Positions 1 through 6,573 are shown, counted from the first letter of the stretch. The stretch: DNA of 13,920 nt from Flavobacterium sp. UBA6195 (GCF_002422095.1 NZ_DITB01000075.1:1-13920); one strand, 5' to 3'. Numbers and translations are program-made. The notes: generated by a model not told the origin, from the letters alone.

Positions 1-8
1 AGTCATAT

Positions 9-148
9 AAGTTTCAAGTTGATTTAGATTGCGAATATAAGTTCATAAAAGATTTTTAGTTTATCGCTTTGCGAACTTTACGTAAAACCTTGCGAACTTT
101 GCGTTTAAATTTGAAATTATTATTTTTGCAACCTGAAACTTGAAACTT
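9..148. repeat. MITE-like intergenic repeat with 12-bp inverted ends
   Basis: A 12-base sequence AAGTTTCAAGTT at 9-20 recurs as its exact reverse complement at 137-148. Between these ends lie two near-identical 15-bp direct repeats, TTGCGAACTTTACGT (69-83) and TTGCGAACTTTGCGT (90-104), spaced 21 bp apart. A degenerate third start, TTGCGAATATAA, lies at 29-40. The right end also contains a GAAACTT doublet (135-148). From memory, sequences of this kind recur between genes in Flavobacterium genomes, but this was not searched. The segment contains no ORF and appears to supply the promoter of the downstream gene. Whether 9-148 is one transposable unit is inference. Confidence 0.5.
98..128 (+). promoter_or_regulatory. 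Bacteroidetes-type promoter of the yebC-like gene
   Basis: A TTTG (-33 element) at 98-101 is followed after 19 bp by TATTTTTG at 121-128, which fits the Bacteroidetes -7 consensus TAnnTTTG. Transcription would begin near 134, giving a leader of about 30 nt before the ATG at 164. The -33 box is part of the second 15-bp repeat, so the repeat itself seems to carry the promoter. Confidence 0.6.
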
Positions 149-163
149 TAAACCAAAAAAGAA

Positions 164-883
164 ATGGGAAGAGCGTTTGAATTTAGAAAAGCCCGTAAAA
201 TGAAACGTTGGTCAGCAATGGCTAAAACGTTTACAAGAATTGGAAAAGATATCGTAATTGCCGTAAAAGAAGGCGGTCCAAATCCTGAAACTAATGCACG
301 TTTAAGAGCGGTTATTCAAAATGCGAAAGCAGCGAATATGCCGAAGGAAAACGTTGAGCGTGCGATTAAAAAAGCATCTGATAAAGATACAGCTAACTAT
401 AAAGAAGTATTATTTGAAGGCTATGCACCTCACGGAATTGCCATTTTAATTGAAACCGCTACCGATAACAATAACAGAACCGTTGCTAACATTAGAAGTT
501 ACTTCAACAAATGTAATGGAACAATGGGAACACAAGGTTCGGTTGAATTTATGTTTGATCATACGTGTAATTTTAGAATTCCAGCAGAAGGACAAGATGT
601 GGAAGAATTAGAATTAGAAATGATTGATTTTGGTGTAGAAGAAATCTTTGCAGATGAAGACGGCATTTTAATGTACGCTCCTTTTGAAAGCTTTGGTGCA
701 ATCCAAAAAGAACTTGAAGCTCGTGGATTAGAAATCTTATCTTCTGGATTTGAAAGAATACCACAAATAACAAAAGAATTAACACCTGAACAAGTAGCAG
801 ATGTTGAAAAACTATTAGAAAAAATTGAAGAAGACGATGACGTTATGAACGTATATCATACAATGCAAGAAAGCGCAGAGTAA
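164..883 (+). CDS. yebC: YebC/PmpR/TACO1 family protein
   Basis: A 239-residue cytoplasmic protein, close to the usual 240-250 residues of the YebC family. The N-terminus MGRAFEFRKARKMKRW leads into a region that aligns with the conserved TRIGKDIVIAVKEGGPNP and ARLRAVIQNAKAANMPKENVERAI blocks. These are followed by the GYAPHGIAILIE and TDNNNRTVANIRSYF motifs and an acidic C-terminus. Members have been described as DNA-binding regulators, and the mitochondrial homologue TACO1 is a translational activator. More recent work links YebC proteins to ribosome function, so the label 'transcriptional regulator' is uncertain. The ATG lies about 30 nt after the predicted start site and has no Shine-Dalgarno sequence. 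The gene stands alone and is closed by a strong terminator. Family assignment is firm; molecular role is not. Confidence 0.95.
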   Translation: MGRAFEFRKARKMKRWSAMAKTFTRIGKDIVIAVKEGGPNPETNARLRAVIQNAKAANMPKENVERAIKKASDKDTANYKEVLFEGYAPHGIAILIETATDNNNRTVANIRSYFNKCNGTMGTQGSVEFMFDHTCNFRIPAEGQDVEELELEMIDFGVEEIFADEDGILMYAPFESFGAIQKELEARGLEILSSGFERIPQITKELTPEQVADVEKLLEKIEEDDDVMNVYHTMQESAE

Positions 884-905
884 TTCTTTTTCTATATTAT
901 ATACG

Positions 906-937
906 AAATCCTCGCAAGAAATTGTGAGGATTTTTTT
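906..937 (+). terminator. Rho-independent terminator of the yebC-like gene
   Basis: A 12-bp stem (906-917 with 922-933, one G-U pair) closes on a GAAA tetraloop (918-921) and continues into a run of seven T ending at 937. It begins 22 nt after the stop codon. Confidence 0.9.
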
Positions 938-992
938 ATATATTAGCGTAATGTAAAGAGTTTTTTTTTGATTCTAAAAAATTGCAAACCAT

Positions 993-1355
993 ATGAAAAA
1001 AAATATACTTTTAATATTATTTTTTTTAATTCCTCTTATATCGCATTCACAACAAGAAGAATATGAAGAAATTAAAATAAAAATTAGTATTGACAAAGGA
1101 CCTTTGGCTGGAGCGAATATTTATATAGAAAACCTAGAAAAAAATGATTCATTCACTACAGATTTTGAAGGTGAAGCTATCATAAAGATTCCTAAAGACA
1201 AAGATCTTATAAGATTGAGTTTTATGGGACCTACTGTCAGATTTAAAATCTTAAGACCAACAGATTATATTGTTGTTGATTTGGACTCAAAAAAAGTTTG
1301 GTATTACTTTAATGGAAAAAAAATTAAAAAGAAGAAAATTAAATTCACCAAATAA
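993..1355 (+). CDS. Small exported protein with carboxypeptidase-regulatory-like fold
   Basis: A 120-residue protein. Residues 1-19 form a signal peptide (two lysines, a hydrophobic core, then SHSQ), typical of flavobacterial export. Residues about 28-75 read like one CarboxypepD_reg-like beta-sandwich: a GPLAGANIYIEN stretch, then TTDFEGEAIIKIP, then a hydrophobic LIRLSFMG strand. In this phylum the domain is best known at the N-terminus of TonB-dependent receptors and in surface proteins; here it stands alone. The C-terminus is very lysine-rich (GKKIKKKKIKFTK). The next gene starts 37 bp downstream and encodes another small exported protein, so the two may be co-transcribed. No promoter box is obvious. 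The function is unknown; the domain call is by eye. Confidence 0.75.
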   Translation: MKKNILLILFFLIPLISHSQQEEYEEIKIKISIDKGPLAGANIYIENLEKNDSFTTDFEGEAIIKIPKDKDLIRLSFMGPTVRFKILRPTDYIVVDLDSKKVWYYFNGKKIKKKKIKFTK

Positions 1356-1392
1356 AACAAAATTGTATTCTTTACAACAAAATATAATTATC

Positions 1393-1806
1393 ATGAAAAA
1401 AACATTTTTTATAATAATTCATTGCCTTCTGGCTAACTTTTTGTTTTGTCAAGAGGTTGAATCAGTTTATAGATTCAAGAAAATTAAGAAACAAACTTAT
1501 AAAGATGAAAAAATAACCTACTTTGAAAAGGAATTAGATAGTTTGGTACTTTATAAAGACGGAGAATTTTACAGACAAATTAGTTATGCACAATTTGATA
1601 ATTTTGGATTTGAAGAGCAAAAAGGGCAATGGAGAATTGAAAATGGTATTTTATATTTGAATATTATCTCAAAAAAGGAAGATTTTGAAAAAGATAACTG
1701 GATTAAATATACTGGTGAAATTAAATATTTAATAAAACGAAAAAAAGTAATTCCAATAGAAAGCTTTAATACATATGCAACAAGGAATTTGAAGTTAGTT
1801 GAATAA
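1393..1806 (+). CDS. Small exported protein of unknown function
   Basis: A 137-residue protein when started at the ATG at 1393. The frame is open further upstream to 1270, but that start would overlap the preceding gene and bury the signal peptide MKKTFFIIIHCLLANFLFCQ, so 1393 is preferred. The mature part is rich in charged and aromatic residues. It contains a KGQWRIENGILYLNI segment that resembles the beta-strand turns of lipocalin-like or copper-resistance-like small periplasmic proteins. It is not recognised as a named family. It lies 37 bp after the other small exported protein, which suggests a two-gene unit. No terminator is visible directly after it; the first hairpins downstream belong to the repeat array. 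Confidence 0.75.
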   Translation: MKKTFFIIIHCLLANFLFCQEVESVYRFKKIKKQTYKDEKITYFEKELDSLVLYKDGEFYRQISYAQFDNFGFEEQKGQWRIENGILYLNIISKKEDFEKDNWIKYTGEIKYLIKRKKVIPIESFNTYATRNLKLVE

Positions 1807-1826
1807 ATTATATAAAAAAACAATAA

Positions 1827-1857
1827 CGGAATTACATTCTGAGCCTACAAAAAACAA
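1827..1857. repeat. Degenerate copy of the hairpin found in the 153-bp repeats
   Basis: CGGAAT (1827-1832), loop TAC, ATTCTG (1836-1841), followed by AGCCTACAAAAAACAA. The same order, CGGAAT-TGC-ATTCCG then TGCC(C/T)ACAAAAC, opens each 153-bp unit downstream. It looks like an older, decayed fourth copy of that hairpin, still able to pair through one G-T change. Confidence 0.5.
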
Positions 1858-1932
1858 TAAAAAATCCACACTATGGGTTGGAAAATATCATTAGACCCGA
1901 TAGCGCGGAATTGCATTCCGTGCCCACAAAAC

Positions 1933-1966
1933 AAAAAAATCCCAATCTTTCGATTGGGATTTTTTT
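1933..1966. terminator. Bidirectional terminator hairpin, repeat copy 1
   Basis: A 15-bp perfect stem, seven A plus TCCCAATC (1933-1947) pairing with GATTGGGA plus seven T (1952-1966), with a TTTC loop. It has an A-run on one side and a T-run on the other, so it can act in both directions. It is the nearest terminator downstream of the plus-strand gene ending at 1806. Confidence 0.8.
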
Positions 1967-1980
1967 ATATCTAAAATCAA

Positions 1981-2048
1981 TTACTTGATAATTTCAATTT
2001 TTAAAGCTTCTTCTTGGTTAACTGAATCAAAGAAACCTTGTTCGTTCA
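1981..2048 (-). pseudogene. Detached copy 1 of the synthase gene 3' end
   Basis: These 68 bp correspond to codons for the last 21 residues (N326-K346) and the stop of the synthase gene, plus two bases of codon 325. Two substitutions separate it from the live gene, TCA/TCG and GTT/GTA in the DSVNQ codons, and both are synonymous. There is no start and no upstream coding sequence, so it is a non-functional remnant. Confidence 0.85.
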
Positions 2049-2085
2049 CCCGATAGCGCGGAATTGCATTCCGTGCCTACAAAAC

Positions 2086-2119
2086 AAAAAAATCCCAATC
2101 TTTCGATTGGGATTTTTTT
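2086..2119. terminator. Bidirectional terminator hairpin, repeat copy 2
   Basis: The same 15-bp stem and TTTC loop as copy 1, at 2086-2100 and 2105-2119, with a nine-T run on the plus strand. Confidence 0.75.
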
Positions 2120-2133
2120 TTATCTAAAATCAA

Positions 2134-2201
2134 TTACTTGATAATTTCAATTTTTAAAGCTTCTTCTTGGTTTACCGAATCAAAGAAACCTTGTTCGTTC
2201 A
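2134..2201 (-). pseudogene. Detached copy 2 of the synthase gene 3' end
   Basis: 68 bp identical to the 3' end of the live gene at 2288-2355, covering the last 21 codons and stop. It is cut off abruptly at 2201, where the next CCCGATAG unit begins. Non-functional remnant. Confidence 0.85.
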
Positions 2202-2238
2202 CCCGATAGCGCGGAATTGCATTCCGTGCCCACAAAAC

Positions 2239-2272
2239 AAAAAAATCCCAATCTTTCGATTGGGATTTTTTT
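2239..2272. terminator. Terminator of the cysteine/cystathionine synthase gene (repeat copy 3)
   Basis: The same 15-bp stem (2239-2253 with 2258-2272, TTTC loop) lies 15 nt beyond the minus-strand stop codon at 2288-2290, so it is the native terminator of that gene. The A-run at 2239-2245 becomes the U-run on the minus strand. Confidence 0.85.
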
Positions 2273-2287
2273 TATATCTAAAATCAA

Positions 2288-3328
2288 TTACTTGATAATT
2301 TCAATTTTTAAAGCTTCTTCTTGGTTTACCGAATCAAAGAAACCTTGTTCGTTCATCCATTCATCACTGAATACTTTACTCATGTATCTTGAACCATGAT
2401 CAGGGAAAATAATAACAACTTTACTGTTGGCATCAAATTCACCTTCTTCAGCATATTGTTTCACCGCTTGAAAAGCGGCTCCAGAAGTATATCCTACGAA
2501 CAAACCTTCTTTTTTAGCTAATTCTCTTGCTGTGTGCGCACTTTCTTCATCGGAAACTTTGATAAATTTATCAATCACATCAAAATCGGTAGCCGTTGGA
2601 ATTAAGTTTTTACCTAAACCTTCAATACGGTATGGATAAATTTCAGCGTTATCAAACTCTTTTGTTTCATGGTATTTTTTCAATACTGAACCAAAAGCAT
2701 CAACTCCCAAAATTTTGATATTTGGATTTTGCTCTTTTAAGAAACGTGCTGTTCCCGAAATAGTTCCTCCAGTTCCACTACACGCCACTAAGTGTGTTAT
2801 TTGACCGCCTGTTTGTTCCCAAATTTCTGGTCCTGTAGATTTATAATGAGCATCAACATTTAATTCATTGAAATATTGATTGATGTAAACCGACCCTTTA
2901 GTTTCCTCATGCAATCTTTTAGCAACATTGTAATACGAACGCTCATCATCAGCTGAAACGTGAGCTGGGCAAACATATACCTTAGCCCCCATTGAACGTA
3001 ACATATCGATTTTATCTTTTGATGATTTTGAACTCACCGCCAAAATACAATCATAACCTTTAATGATGCTTACCATCGCTAAACTAAAACCTGTATTTCC
3101 AGAAGTAGTTTCAATAATAGTGTCTCCTGGTTTTAGGATACCTCTTTTTTCTGCTTCTTCAATAATGTATAATGCGATACGGTCTTTTGTAGAATGACCT
3201 GGATTAAAGGCTTCAACTTTTGCATAGAAATTACCTGGTAAATCAGCTGAAACTTTATTCAGTTTGATTAATGGTGTATTTCCAATTAAATCTAATACAC
3301 TATTATAGGCTTTTATTTCTTCTTTCAT
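2288..3328 (-). CDS. PLP-dependent cysteine synthase / cystathionine beta-synthase family enzyme
   Basis: A 346-residue cytoplasmic fold-type II PLP enzyme. The Schiff-base lysine is K48 in NPGHSTKDRI. The substrate-carboxylate loop is TSGNTG (75-80) and the phosphate-binding loop is CSGTGGT (183-189). The C-terminal part, EGLGKNLIPTATD (236-248) and FPDHGSRYMSKVFSDEWM (308-325), resembles the catalytic core of cystathionine beta-synthase more than that of CysK. The C-terminal Bateman (CBS-pair) domains found in many such enzymes are absent. It would make cysteine or cystathionine from an activated or free serine and a thiol. Which substrate it uses cannot be read from the sequence. The last 21 codons are duplicated twice downstream. 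Upstream, an oligopeptidase gene on the same strand ends 139 bp away. Confidence 0.92.
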   Translation of the reverse strand: MKEEIKAYNSVLDLIGNTPLIKLNKVSADLPGNFYAKVEAFNPGHSTKDRIALYIIEEAEKRGILKPGDTIIETTSGNTGFSLAMVSIIKGYDCILAVSSKSSKDKIDMLRSMGAKVYVCPAHVSADDERSYYNVAKRLHEETKGSVYINQYFNELNVDAHYKSTGPEIWEQTGGQITHLVACSGTGGTISGTARFLKEQNPNIKILGVDAFGSVLKKYHETKEFDNAEIYPYRIEGLGKNLIPTATDFDVIDKFIKVSDEESAHTARELAKKEGLFVGYTSGAAFQAVKQYAEEGEFDANSKVVIIFPDHGSRYMSKVFSDEWMNEQGFFDSVNQEEALKIEIIK

Positions 3329-3357
3329 ATGAAGATACTGTTTGTTTTAATGTTTCC

Positions 3358-3392
3358 AAAATACTATGCTTTACTAGCATTTGTAGTATTTT
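3358..3392 (-). other. Bulged hairpin between the peptidase and synthase genes
   Basis: AAAATACT (3358-3365) pairs with AGTATTTT (3385-3392), and ATGCT (3366-3370) with AGCAT (3376-3380). This gives 13 bp with a 4-nt bulge and a 5-nt loop. On the minus strand it ends in only four T. It could be a weak terminator for the peptidase gene or a leader structure of the synthase gene. Function is not established. Confidence 0.35.
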
Positions 3393-3467
3393 ATACTTAT
3401 TTAATATCTAAAAATTGCCAAATTTGACACTTCTAAAACCTTGCAAATTTAACAAAAAAAAGTTTAA

Positions 3468-5603
3468 CTACTTCTTAATTTTTTCTAAATCTAACAAAAA
3501 GGCAAATTCTTTAGCTAATTCCTTCAATGCTTCAAATCGTCCTGAAGCACCTCCGTGTCCCGCATCCATGTTTGTGTCTAAATACAACTGATTGTCATTT
3601 GTTTTCATAACACGTAATTTTGCTACCCATTTTGCCGGTTCCCAATATTGCACTTGCGAATCGTGAAGTCCAGTGGAAACATACATATTTGGATATGCTT
3701 GTGCTTTTACTTGGTCGTAAGGCGAATAGGACAACATATAATCGTAATATACTTTTTCATTTGGATTTCCCCATTCGTCATATTCTCCTGTTGTTAATGG
3801 AATGGTATCATCTAACATAGTCGTAACTACATCCACAAAAGGAACTTGAGCGATTACACCATTATACAGTTCTGGAGCCATATTTATAACCGCTCCCATT
3901 AATAATCCACCTGCAGAACCACCTTCTGCATATAAATGTTCTGGGGAAGTATACTTTTCTGCAATTACAAATTTAGAACAATCAATAAAATCGGTAAACG
4001 TATTCATTTTCTTTAAAAGTTTTCCGTTTTCATACCATTCTCTTCCTAAATCCTCTCCTCCTCTAATATGAGCAATGGCATAAATAAATCCTCTATCTAA
4101 CAAACTCAAACGTGTTGAAGAAAAATAAGGATCCATTGTAGCTCCGTAAGAGCCATAAGCATATAGTAAGAATGGGTTTTTACCATCTTTTTTGATTCCT
4201 TTTCTGTATACCATTGAAATAGGCACTTTAGTTCCATCAGTAGCAGTAGCCCAAATTCGTTCTTCAACATAATTGTTTTTATCAAACTTCCCACCCAAAA
4301 TTTCTTGCTCTTTCAATACTTTTTTCTCCTGAGTTCTCATATTGAAATCAATCACAGAAGAGGGTGTTGTCATAGATTGATATCCATAACGTAAAATTTC
4401 AGTATCGAAATCTACGTTAGTTGTAGTATAAGCCGTGTAAGTTTCACTATTAAAAGGTAAGTAATACTCTCCTTTTCCATTCCAAGGCATGATTCTAATT
4501 TTGTTCAAACCATTAGAACGCTCTTCAACAACTAAATACTCTTTAAAAATATCGATTCCTTCTAATAAAACATCTTTTCTATGCCCAATTAAATCTTTCC
4601 AGTTTTCAGCCGAAGTAGCAGTTTCTGGGGTTTTCATTAATTTGAAGTTCGTTGCTTTGTCTTTATTCGTAACAATGTAAAAACTATCTCCATAATGCGA
4701 AATCGAATATTCTAATCCGCGTGTTCTTTTATGGAAAACTTTAAACTCTCCATTCGGATTTTTTGCATCTAAAATTTGGTATTCAGAAGTTAATGTACTG
4801 TTAGAACCAATAACTATGTATTTTTTTGATTTTTCTTTGTAAACAAAGGTATTGAACGTATCGTCTTTTTCATGAAAGACTAAAACATCAGCAGCAGCTT
4901 CTGTACCTAGAGTATGCTTATAAATTTTATCGGAACGTAAGGTTTGTTGATCATTTCTTGTGTAAAACAAAGTTTTATTATCACCAGCCCAAGTTGAACC
5001 TCCCGATGTATTTTCTATTTTTACAGGAAGAATTTCTCCTGTTTCTAAATTTTTAATTTGGATGGTATATTGTCTTCTTGAAACTAAGTCAACTCCAAAC
5101 GCTACCCATTTATTATCTTCACTTACATTTAATCCCGCTAAATTAAAGTACGAATGTCCTTTTGCCATTTCGTTACAATCAAACATGATTTCTTCCTTAG
5201 CATCTAAACTTCCTTTTTTACGAGCATAAATGGGATAATCTTTTCCTTTTTCAAAACGAGTGATGTAATAATAACCATTGTATAAATAAGGAACTGAACT
5301 ATCGTCTTCCTTAATTCTACTCTTCATTTCTAAGAACAATTCGTCTTGGAATGGTTTGGTGTGAGCCGTTGATTTTTGGTAATATTCGTTTTCTTGGTTC
5401 AAATAATCAATAACTTCTGGGTTTTCTCTTTCGTTTAACCAATAATAATTATCAATTCTTTTATCACCGTGCTTTTCTAGTGTTTTTGGAACAATTTTAG
5501 CAACAGGAGGAACAATTTTATCTGACATTGTTTTTGTTTTATTTTGACTGTAAACAGGAACAAAAATAATACAACTAAGAAGTAAATAGGTTATTTTTTT
5601 CAT
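3468..5603 (-). CDS. ptrB: Exported oligopeptidase B-like S9 peptidase
   Basis: A 711-residue serine peptidase of the prolyl oligopeptidase clan. Residues 1-20 are a signal peptide ending VYSQ, so the enzyme is probably periplasmic or secreted, unlike E. coli oligopeptidase B. The N-terminal part (about 35-450) fits the propeller that gates the active site, starting with PPVAKIVPKTLEKHG and DNYYWLNERENPEV. The C-terminal part is the hydrolase. The catalytic triad is Ser563 in GGSAGG, Asp648 in TGLHDSQV and His683 in AGHGG. Their spacing (85 and 35) equals that of the E. coli enzyme. Oligopeptidase B cleaves peptides after Arg/Lys; that specificity here is inferred from the TTGEYDEWGNP region. 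It is divergent from the ybaB-like gene, with 63 bp between starts. An internal Met at residue 26 would give a cytoplasmic form, but the signal peptide makes the first ATG more likely. Confidence 0.93.
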   Translation of the reverse strand: MKKITYLLLSCIIFVPVYSQNKTKTMSDKIVPPVAKIVPKTLEKHGDKRIDNYYWLNERENPEVIDYLNQENEYYQKSTAHTKPFQDELFLEMKSRIKEDDSSVPYLYNGYYYITRFEKGKDYPIYARKKGSLDAKEEIMFDCNEMAKGHSYFNLAGLNVSEDNKWVAFGVDLVSRRQYTIQIKNLETGEILPVKIENTSGGSTWAGDNKTLFYTRNDQQTLRSDKIYKHTLGTEAAADVLVFHEKDDTFNTFVYKEKSKKYIVIGSNSTLTSEYQILDAKNPNGEFKVFHKRTRGLEYSISHYGDSFYIVTNKDKATNFKLMKTPETATSAENWKDLIGHRKDVLLEGIDIFKEYLVVEERSNGLNKIRIMPWNGKGEYYLPFNSETYTAYTTTNVDFDTEILRYGYQSMTTPSSVIDFNMRTQEKKVLKEQEILGGKFDKNNYVEERIWATATDGTKVPISMVYRKGIKKDGKNPFLLYAYGSYGATMDPYFSSTRLSLLDRGFIYAIAHIRGGEDLGREWYENGKLLKKMNTFTDFIDCSKFVIAEKYTSPEHLYAEGGSAGGLLMGAVINMAPELYNGVIAQVPFVDVVTTMLDDTIPLTTGEYDEWGNPNEKVYYDYMLSYSPYDQVKAQAYPNMYVSTGLHDSQVQYWEPAKWVAKLRVMKTNDNQLYLDTNMDAGHGGASGRFEALKELAKEFAFLLDLEKIKK

Positions 5604-5637
5604 GAAGTTTTAAACTAATTATTAACCGCTAATTTAC

Positions 5638-5645
5638 TATTTTTG
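5638..5645 (+). promoter_or_regulatory. -7 box of the ybaB-like gene
   Basis: TATTTTTG matches TAnnTTTG exactly and lies 21 bp before the ATG at 5667, giving a very short leader. No clear TTTG is seen 19-21 bp upstream, so the -33 element is weak or absent. Confidence 0.5.
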
Positions 5646-5666
5646 CCTTAATAAAAAAATATTATT

Positions 5667-5990
5667 ATGTTTGGAGATATCATGGGTATGATGGGTAAAC
5701 TCAAAGAAACCCAACAAAAAGTTGAAGAAACTAAAAAGCGTTTAGACTTTGTTTTAATTGATGAAAAAAGTAGCGATGGCTTACTTGAAGTTACCTTAAC
5801 CGCTAACCGAAAAATCAAAAACATTACCGTAAGTGATAATTTACTTCAAGACAAGGAAATGCTTGAAGATTATTTAGTTAACGTATTAAATAAAGCTATT
5901 GAAAAAGCAACAAACGTTCACGAAACGGAGTTGGCTGCGGTTGCAAAAGAAGGTATGCCAAACATTCCTGGAATGGATCTATTTAAATAA
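5667..5990 (+). CDS. ybaB: YbaB/EbfC family nucleoid-associated protein
   Basis: A 107-residue protein of normal family length. It starts with the Met/Gly-rich MFGDIMGMMGKL segment and a helical KETQQKVEETKKRL stretch. The central beta part follows (GLLEVTLTANRKIKNITVS), then the C-terminal helix with EDYLVNVLNKAIEKA, and the family-typical short tail. Homologues form dimers that bind DNA and are often placed next to dnaX and recR; that context is absent here. The next gene on the strand encodes an HU-like DNA-binding protein, so two nucleoid-protein genes are adjacent, though the 199-bp gap with its own promoter argues against one operon. Confidence 0.92.
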   Translation: MFGDIMGMMGKLKETQQKVEETKKRLDFVLIDEKSSDGLLEVTLTANRKIKNITVSDNLLQDKEMLEDYLVNVLNKAIEKATNVHETELAAVAKEGMPNIPGMDLFK

Positions 5991-6058
5991 TAACTTCTTA
6001 AGAAATTAGAAATTAAAATAAAATTCCTTTTTACTTGTTCCTTATAATTTTAATTAAA

Positions 6059-6146
6059 GTTGTACAACTTTTAAAAAAGAGATGTACAGCTTTTTACTAA
6101 AAGATGTATGACTTTTTACTATAAGTCGTACATCTTTTTATATATT
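6059..6146 (+). repeat. Four 22-bp iterons upstream of the HU-like gene
   Basis: Units start at 6059, 6081, 6103 and 6125, exactly 22 bp apart. Each begins with a 10-bp core: GTTGTACAAC, GATGTACAGC, GATGTATGAC, GTCGTACATC. Each core is followed by a T-tract and, in units 2 and 3, by TTTTTACTAWAA. The first core is the centre of a perfect 16-bp palindrome (6056-6071). The third and fourth units also form a 16-bp stem with one G-T pair (6099-6114 with 6123-6138). The 22-bp period is about two helical turns, so cores and T-tracts lie on one DNA face. The last unit overlaps the -7 box, so this looks like an operator array. Confidence 0.85.
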
Positions 6147-6148
6147 TG
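6141..6148 (+). promoter_or_regulatory. -7 box of the HU-like gene
   Basis: TATATTTG matches TAnnTTTG and lies 41 bp before the ATG at 6190. It overlaps the last six bases of the fourth iteron. No TTTG is seen at the usual -33 distance, where the third and fourth iterons meet, which would suit a promoter that depends on or is blocked by a regulator. Confidence 0.55.
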
Positions 6149-6189
6149 TCAGGTTAAAATTTTTTAATAAACCTTACACTGTAAAAAAA

Positions 6190-6573
6190 ATGTCCGTTCA
6201 ATTTAAAATGATACCCAAAAAAAATAATTTGGTATCGCCTCCAGAAGTAAAATACTACCCTTGTGCTGTTAGTCAAGGAGAGGTGAATTTAGATGATTTA
6301 GCTCGAATTGTAGCCAGTAGAACTACTATGAGTAGACCTGATTGTTTTGGAGTCATTATGGCGTTAAGCGATGTTATTGGTGAATCATTAGCCAATGGAA
6401 ATATTGTTAGAGTAGATAATTTAGGAACATTTCAACTAACTTTAACTGGAACAGCCGCAGATACAGAGGAAACTTTAGGCAAATCGAACATTAAAGAAGC
6501 TAAAATTAATTACCGCCCTTCTAAAGAATTAAAAAATAGAATGAAGAAAATTACTTACAAAAGAATACGATAA
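6190..6573 (+). CDS. HU-like DNA-binding protein (HU-HIG type)
   Basis: A 127-residue protein resembling the Bacteroidetes HU family with an N-terminal extension. The N-terminus (about 1-25) has MIPKKNNL and EVKYYPCAV, as in HU-HIG proteins. The helical part NLDDLARIVASRTTMSRPDCFGVIMALSDVIGESLANG is followed by VRVDNLGTFQLTLTG, the strand-turn segment typical of HU/IHF. The C-terminus is basic (KNRMKKITYKRIR). Members bind DNA; the targets of this one are unknown. It has its own promoter and the iteron array upstream. It converges on the minus-strand transporter gene with only 10 bp between the stop codons and no terminator in between. Confidence 0.85.
   Translation: MSVQFKMIPKKNNLVSPPEVKYYPCAVSQGEVNLDDLARIVASRTTMSRPDCFGVIMALSDVIGESLANGNIVRVDNLGTFQLTLTGTAADTEETLGKSNIKEAKINYRPSKELKNRMKKITYKRIR

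Larger units (their letters stand above)
1896..2355. repeat. Three tandem copies of a 153-bp unit that includes a gene 3' end
   Basis: Units lie at 1896-2048, 2049-2201 and 2202-2355 (153, 153 and 154 bp; the third has one extra T in its T-run). Each contains, in order, CCCGATAG followed by the hairpin CGCGGAAT-TGC-ATTCCGTG, a 15-bp bidirectional terminator, and 68 bp identical or nearly identical to the 3' end of the synthase gene at 2288-3328. Only the third copy is joined to the gene. Differences are few: one C/T change in copy 2 (2078), the T-run length, and two changes in copy 1 inside the coding-derived part. The array fills most of the 481-bp stretch between 1807 and 2287, which otherwise holds no gene. 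Confidence 0.95.

Noticed and set aside
1270..1806. Longer version of the second small exported protein starting at 1270
   Set aside because: It would overlap the preceding gene by 86 bp and place a signal peptide in the middle of the protein.
1896..2355. CRISPR array or phage attachment site
   Set aside because: Units are 153 bp with no spacer between them and no cas gene or integrase nearby. The repeated part is a gene end plus terminator.
2217..2399. Plus-strand 60-codon ORF across the repeat array and the synthase 3' end
   Set aside because: It is antisense to the synthase gene and consists mostly of the terminator and repeated 3' end, with no protein-like pattern.
4489..4680. Plus-strand ORFs inside the S9 peptidase (also 3620-3820), and minus-strand ORFs inside yebC and prfB
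   Set aside because: Each lies wholly inside a well-supported gene in another frame and lacks family-like motifs.
3468..5603. Lipoprotein signal (LLSC at residues 8-11) in the S9 peptidase
   Set aside because: The hydrophobic part before the cysteine is too short and the hydrophobic run continues past it, ending at VYSQ, so a standard signal peptide is more likely.
6059..6146. CRISPR array or replication-origin iterons
   Set aside because: Repeats are contiguous with no spacers. There is no replication initiator gene, no DnaA-box cluster and no plasmid context. Overlap with a promoter fits an operator better.
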